Assembly (NCBI GenBank): GCA_016700155.1 | Contig: CP065001.1 | Location: forward strand, 2,790,001 to 2,854,000 | Direction of reading: 5' to 3' | From: Ignavibacteriales bacterium | GTDB lineage: Bacteria; Bacteroidota; Ignavibacteria; Ignavibacteriales; Ignavibacteriaceae | Length of the DNA stretch: 64,000 nucleotides | In this document: positions 61,498-64,000 of the stretch, piece after piece | How positions within the stretch are numbered: the stretch's first letter is position 1 | Layout: each line of letters begins with the position of its first letter | The notes under the pieces: model-generated | What the model was told of the DNA's origin: nothing | The model's input: the letters and a program-made list of their open reading frames with translations, nothing else | Database searches by the model: none | Translations under genes and position numbers: made by a program

Positions 61498-61531
61498 CGA
61501 CAATTATCAGGATTCGAAAGGTCTTTCCTAA

Positions 61532-64000
61532 TTATTTGGCGTATTCGGAGGGACTGCAATTAAAATATTTTGTGAATGCTTTGCTGAAATGGGATGGGCT
61601 GTTGTAACCGACTTCGTATGCAATTTGAGTTACAGATAATCTTTTCTCAATGAGCATTTCGGCGGCACGTTTTAATCTATATACCCTTATAAATTCACCC
61701 GGTGCCTGTCCGGTTATTGCCTGTATTTTTCTGTGAAGCTGCATACGGCTTACAAATAATTCTTTTGCAAATAGTTCAGTATCGTATTCAACATCATCGA
61801 GATGTTTTTCAATCGTGTCGTAAGCTTTTTTAAGAAACTCATCGTCAAGTGGATTTGTGGTTACGCTTTCCGGTCGCGGATGAATATCCTTGCCGAATTT
61901 TTCTTTAAGTCTTTTCCTCTGCTCTATAAGATTTTTTATTCGTGTAAGAAGCTCTTTTGAGTCGAACGGTTTTATAAGGTAATCATCTGCACCGGTTTCA
62001 AGCCCTTCAATTTTGTTATCGTGTGAGGCTTTTGCAGTAAGAAGAATTACCGGAATATGTGAAGTAAGAAATTCTGTTTTAATTATCCTGCAGAATTCTA
62101 TCCCATCCATTTCAGGCATCATTACATCACTCACAATAAGATCGGGCATAATCTCTTTGGCTTTCTCAAGTCCCTGCTGACCGTTAACTGCAACTTCAAC
62201 TTTGTAATGACTGTTGAGAATGTCTTTTATGTATTCACGGACATCACGATTGTCTTCGACAAGAAGAATTAAATTTTTATTTTCTCTTATATCATTTGCG
62301 ATATCTTGGGTTACCAACTCAGTTTTCTTTGTGAATGCAGATTCATCTATATAAATATTCTTTTCTCCAACAACTGAACTTTCAACTATTTCATCATCTT
62401 TCAGATGATCTCTTCCCAATGGAAATTCAACAATAAACTCACTGCCAGTACCGACTTTACTATTTACGTTAATACTTCCGTGGTGTAATTCAATTAGTTC
62501 TTTGATTAGTGCCAGTCCTAATCCTGAACCTTCATATTCTCTTGTCTGCGAACTGTCAACCTGGTAAAACCTGTCGAATAGTTTCGGTAGTTCTTCTTCT
62601 GATATTCCGATGCCGGTGTCTTTAACTCTTATGACTATCATCCTGTCATTCCGAACTTGTTTCGGAATCTGGTGCTCAAATGAAGATGCTGAAATAAATT
62701 CAGCATGACCAACGGTTACCGTTATATTTCCACCTTCGGGTGTGAACTTAAATGCATTTGATAGAAGGTTAGTTAGAATTTTTATCATCATTTCTTTGTC
62801 GAAGTAAAGCTCAATAATATCCTGTTCACATTCTATCTTCAGATTAATATCTTTTCTTTCAGCAAGCGATTCAAACGACATCACAATTCCTTTTACAAAA
62901 GGAACAATATTACTCTTTGATGCTTTTATTTTGAGTTTGCCTGCTTCGAGTCGTGAAAGATCAAGAAGCTGGTTTATAAGATTCATCAGTCGATGCGCAT
63001 TTCTCCTGATAATTCCGGTATGCTTTTCAATTTCATCAGCAGGAGTTTCTGAAGTTAGTTTATCAATCGGGCCTAGTATCAGAGTAAGCGGTGTTCTGAA
63101 TTCGTGAGAGATGTTTGCAAAGAAACGTGATTTCATTTTATCGGTTTCTTCTCTTTCTTTAAGCTTTACTTCATCAAGCTTTACCTGGTTTTTTAATCTC
63201 AGCCGGTTCATTTCATATCGTCTCACTGCATAAAAAATGCTTAGCACTAATAAAATGTAAAACGTGTATGCCCACCATGTTGCCCAGAAAGGCGGCGAAA
63301 TTATAATCTTAATTGATGCCTCTTCTTCATTCCAGACACCATCGAGATTACAGGCTTTAACTTTGAAAACATATTCACCTGCATCAAGATTTGTATAAGT
63401 GGCATTTCGTTGCGTTCCTGCATCAATCCATTCTTCTTCATATCCTTCCAACTTGTACAGATACTTGTTTCTTGATGGATCAGCATAATGCAAGCCTACA
63501 TAATCAAATCGAAGATCGTTTTGATTATAAGAAAGATTTAATTCTTTAATCTCCGTTATCAATCCTTCATACTCAAATTTTTCATCCGGTCTGTTGAAAA
63601 GAGAAACATTGTTTAATACTACTTGAGGTGGGATCGGATCGTCTTTTATTTTATCAGGATGGAAAAGAATGAAACCATCAGAAGTACCGAACAGCATTTC
63701 ACGATTTGAATTTTTGAACGCGCTTTTATTTGAAAATCTGTTACCTTCAAATGATTCTGAAGTAATAATATTTTTAACATTACGGGTTTCAGGATTTACT
63801 TTTGACAGTCCATAGTCTGTCCCAACCCATAGATTGCCGGAATCATCTTCAAGTATTGACCGTATCAAATTGTTTGAGAGTTCAATATTGTAGGAAAAGG
63901 ATTCACTTTCCCGATCAAATAAAATAATTCCTTTGTTTATTGCCCCTATCCAAAAATTTCCTTTCTGATCTTCGTGTATTACCGGAACAACGGGACCACC
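61532..64000 (-). CDS. Hybrid two-component regulator (HTCS), 5' end outside the window
   Basis: A one-protein sensing and transcription system. 822 residues are visible and the frame is still open at 64000. In order: two-component-propeller repeats (GNFWIGAINKGIILF, GNLWVGTDYGLSKV), a Y_Y_Y domain (YLYKLEGYEEEWIDAGTQRN), one transmembrane helix, a HisKA domain with the phospho-His in NISHEFRTPLTL, a HATPase domain (DTGIGISEEELPKLFDRFYQ, GSGLGLALIKEL), a receiver domain with Asp in LIVSDVMMPEMDG, and an AraC-type helix-turn-helix at the end. In related bacteria these proteins control polysaccharide-use genes. About 23 residues within the HATPase domain derive from an inserted palindromic repeat. 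Confidence 0.93.
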   Translation of the reverse strand, partial: GGPVVPVIHEDQKGNFWIGAINKGIILFDRESESFSYNIELSNNLIRSILEDDSGNLWVGTDYGLSKVNPETRNVKNIITSESFEGNRFSNKSAFKNSNREMLFGTSDGFILFHPDKIKDDPIPPQVVLNNVSLFNRPDEKFEYEGLITEIKELNLSYNQNDLRFDYVGLHYADPSRNKYLYKLEGYEEEWIDAGTQRNATYTNLDAGEYVFKVKACNLDGVWNEEEASIKIIISPPFWATWWAYTFYILLVLSIFYAVRRYEMNRLRLKNQVKLDEVKLKEREETDKMKSRFFANISHEFRTPLTLILGPIDKLTSETPADEIEKHTGIIRRNAHRLMNLINQLLDLSRLEAGKLKIKASKSNIVPFVKGIVMSFESLAERKDINLKIECEQDIIELYFDKEMMIKILTNLLSNAFKFTPEGGNITVTVGHAEFISASSFEHQIPKQVRNDRMIVIRVKDTGIGISEEELPKLFDRFYQVDSSQTREYEGSGLGLALIKELIELHHGSINVNSKVGTGSEFIVEFPLGRDHLKDDEIVESSVVGEKNIYIDESAFTKKTELVTQDIANDIRENKNLILLVEDNRDVREYIKDILNSHYKVEVAVNGQQGLEKAKEIMPDLIVSDVMMPEMDGIEFCRIIKTEFLTSHIPVILLTAKASHDNKIEGLETGADDYLIKPFDSKELLTRIKNLIEQRKRLKEKFGKDIHPRPESVTTNPLDDEFLKKAYDTIEKHLDDVEYDTELFAKELFVSRMQLHRKIQAITGQAPGEFIRVYRLKRAAEMLIEKRLSVTQIAYEVGYNSPSHFSKAFTKYFNCSPSEYAK
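62645..62709. repeat. Palindromic repeat inserted in frame in the kinase gene
   Basis: GTCAT (62645-62649) and ATGAC (62705-62709) are outer inverted arms. Inside are two hairpins, TTCCGAA/TTCGGAA and ATGCTGAA/TTCAGCAT. On the coding strand it reads GHAEFISASSFEHQIPKQV and then RNDR, the peptide typical of such elements, placed between ITVTV and MIVIRV of the HATPase domain. The frame stays open across it. Confidence 0.85.

Larger units (their letters stand above)
61146..61531. other. Repeat-rich intergenic gap
   Basis: 386 bases between the lipoprotein gene and the hybrid kinase gene. It holds the REP-like cluster and the MITE-like element described separately. On the minus strand TATTTTTG at 61201-61208 matches a -7 box for the lipoprotein gene but lacks a -33 element. 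No gene was found in it. Confidence 0.7.

Overview
The window is AT-rich bacterial chromosome, most likely from the Ignavibacteria (Bacteroidota/Chlorobiota side of the FCB group). Four things point there: secreted proteins ending in the NFPNPFNP-type T9SS sorting domain; a short Bacteroidetes-type primary sigma factor; promoters of the TTG-N20-TAnnTTTG form; and a hybrid two-component regulator. Every protein gene except the cobalamin-dependent ribonucleotide reductase (nrdJ, 3000-6593) lies on the minus strand, so transcription runs from high to low coordinates.

Layout from the low end. 8-2480: an ABC exporter operon (ATPase, permease, LolA-like periplasmic protein). 3000-6593: nrdJ, converging on a Zn/Cd/Pb P-type ATPase (6644-8734) through a shared bidirectional terminator. 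8836-15484: engB, a GAF-GGDEF-like membrane protein, phosphopentomutase (deoB), a small unknown protein, a PIN-domain protein, two EutN/CcmL microcompartment vertex proteins, the primary sigma factor and an NlpC/P60 lipoprotein, all co-oriented and tightly spaced. This block is the most unusual one in the window: two shell-vertex genes with no hexameric shell genes in sight, sitting between a pentose-phosphate enzyme and sigma-A.

15568-46615 is a nearly unbroken information-processing supercluster: tRNA-Tyr, -Gly, -Thr, rpmG, tRNA-Trp, secE, nusG, rplK, rplA, rplJ, rplL, rpoB, rpoC, rpsL, rpsG, fusA, tuf, then the S10, spc and alpha operons down to rpoA and rplQ. A tRNA-Gln gene is embedded between rpsE and rplR. 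Two good promoters (upstream of tRNA-Tyr and of rpsL), internal hairpins that look like attenuators (rplL-rpoB, tuf-rpsJ) and a final terminator after rplQ can be read directly.

46723-64000 is accessory. It holds comM, a T9SS-sorted protein, nuoGHI led by an M16 peptidase with its own promoter, a small foreign-looking islet (one orphan gene plus a frameshifted, truncated RhuM-family remnant), an aminotransferase preceded by an octanucleotide tandem repeat, another T9SS-sorted protein, an IPT/FG-GAP lipoprotein, a stretch of REP- and MITE-like repeats, and a hybrid histidine kinase/AraC regulator that runs off the window edge. One copy of the palindromic repeat family lies in frame inside that kinase gene.

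No CRISPR array, prophage, transposase gene or rRNA operon was seen.
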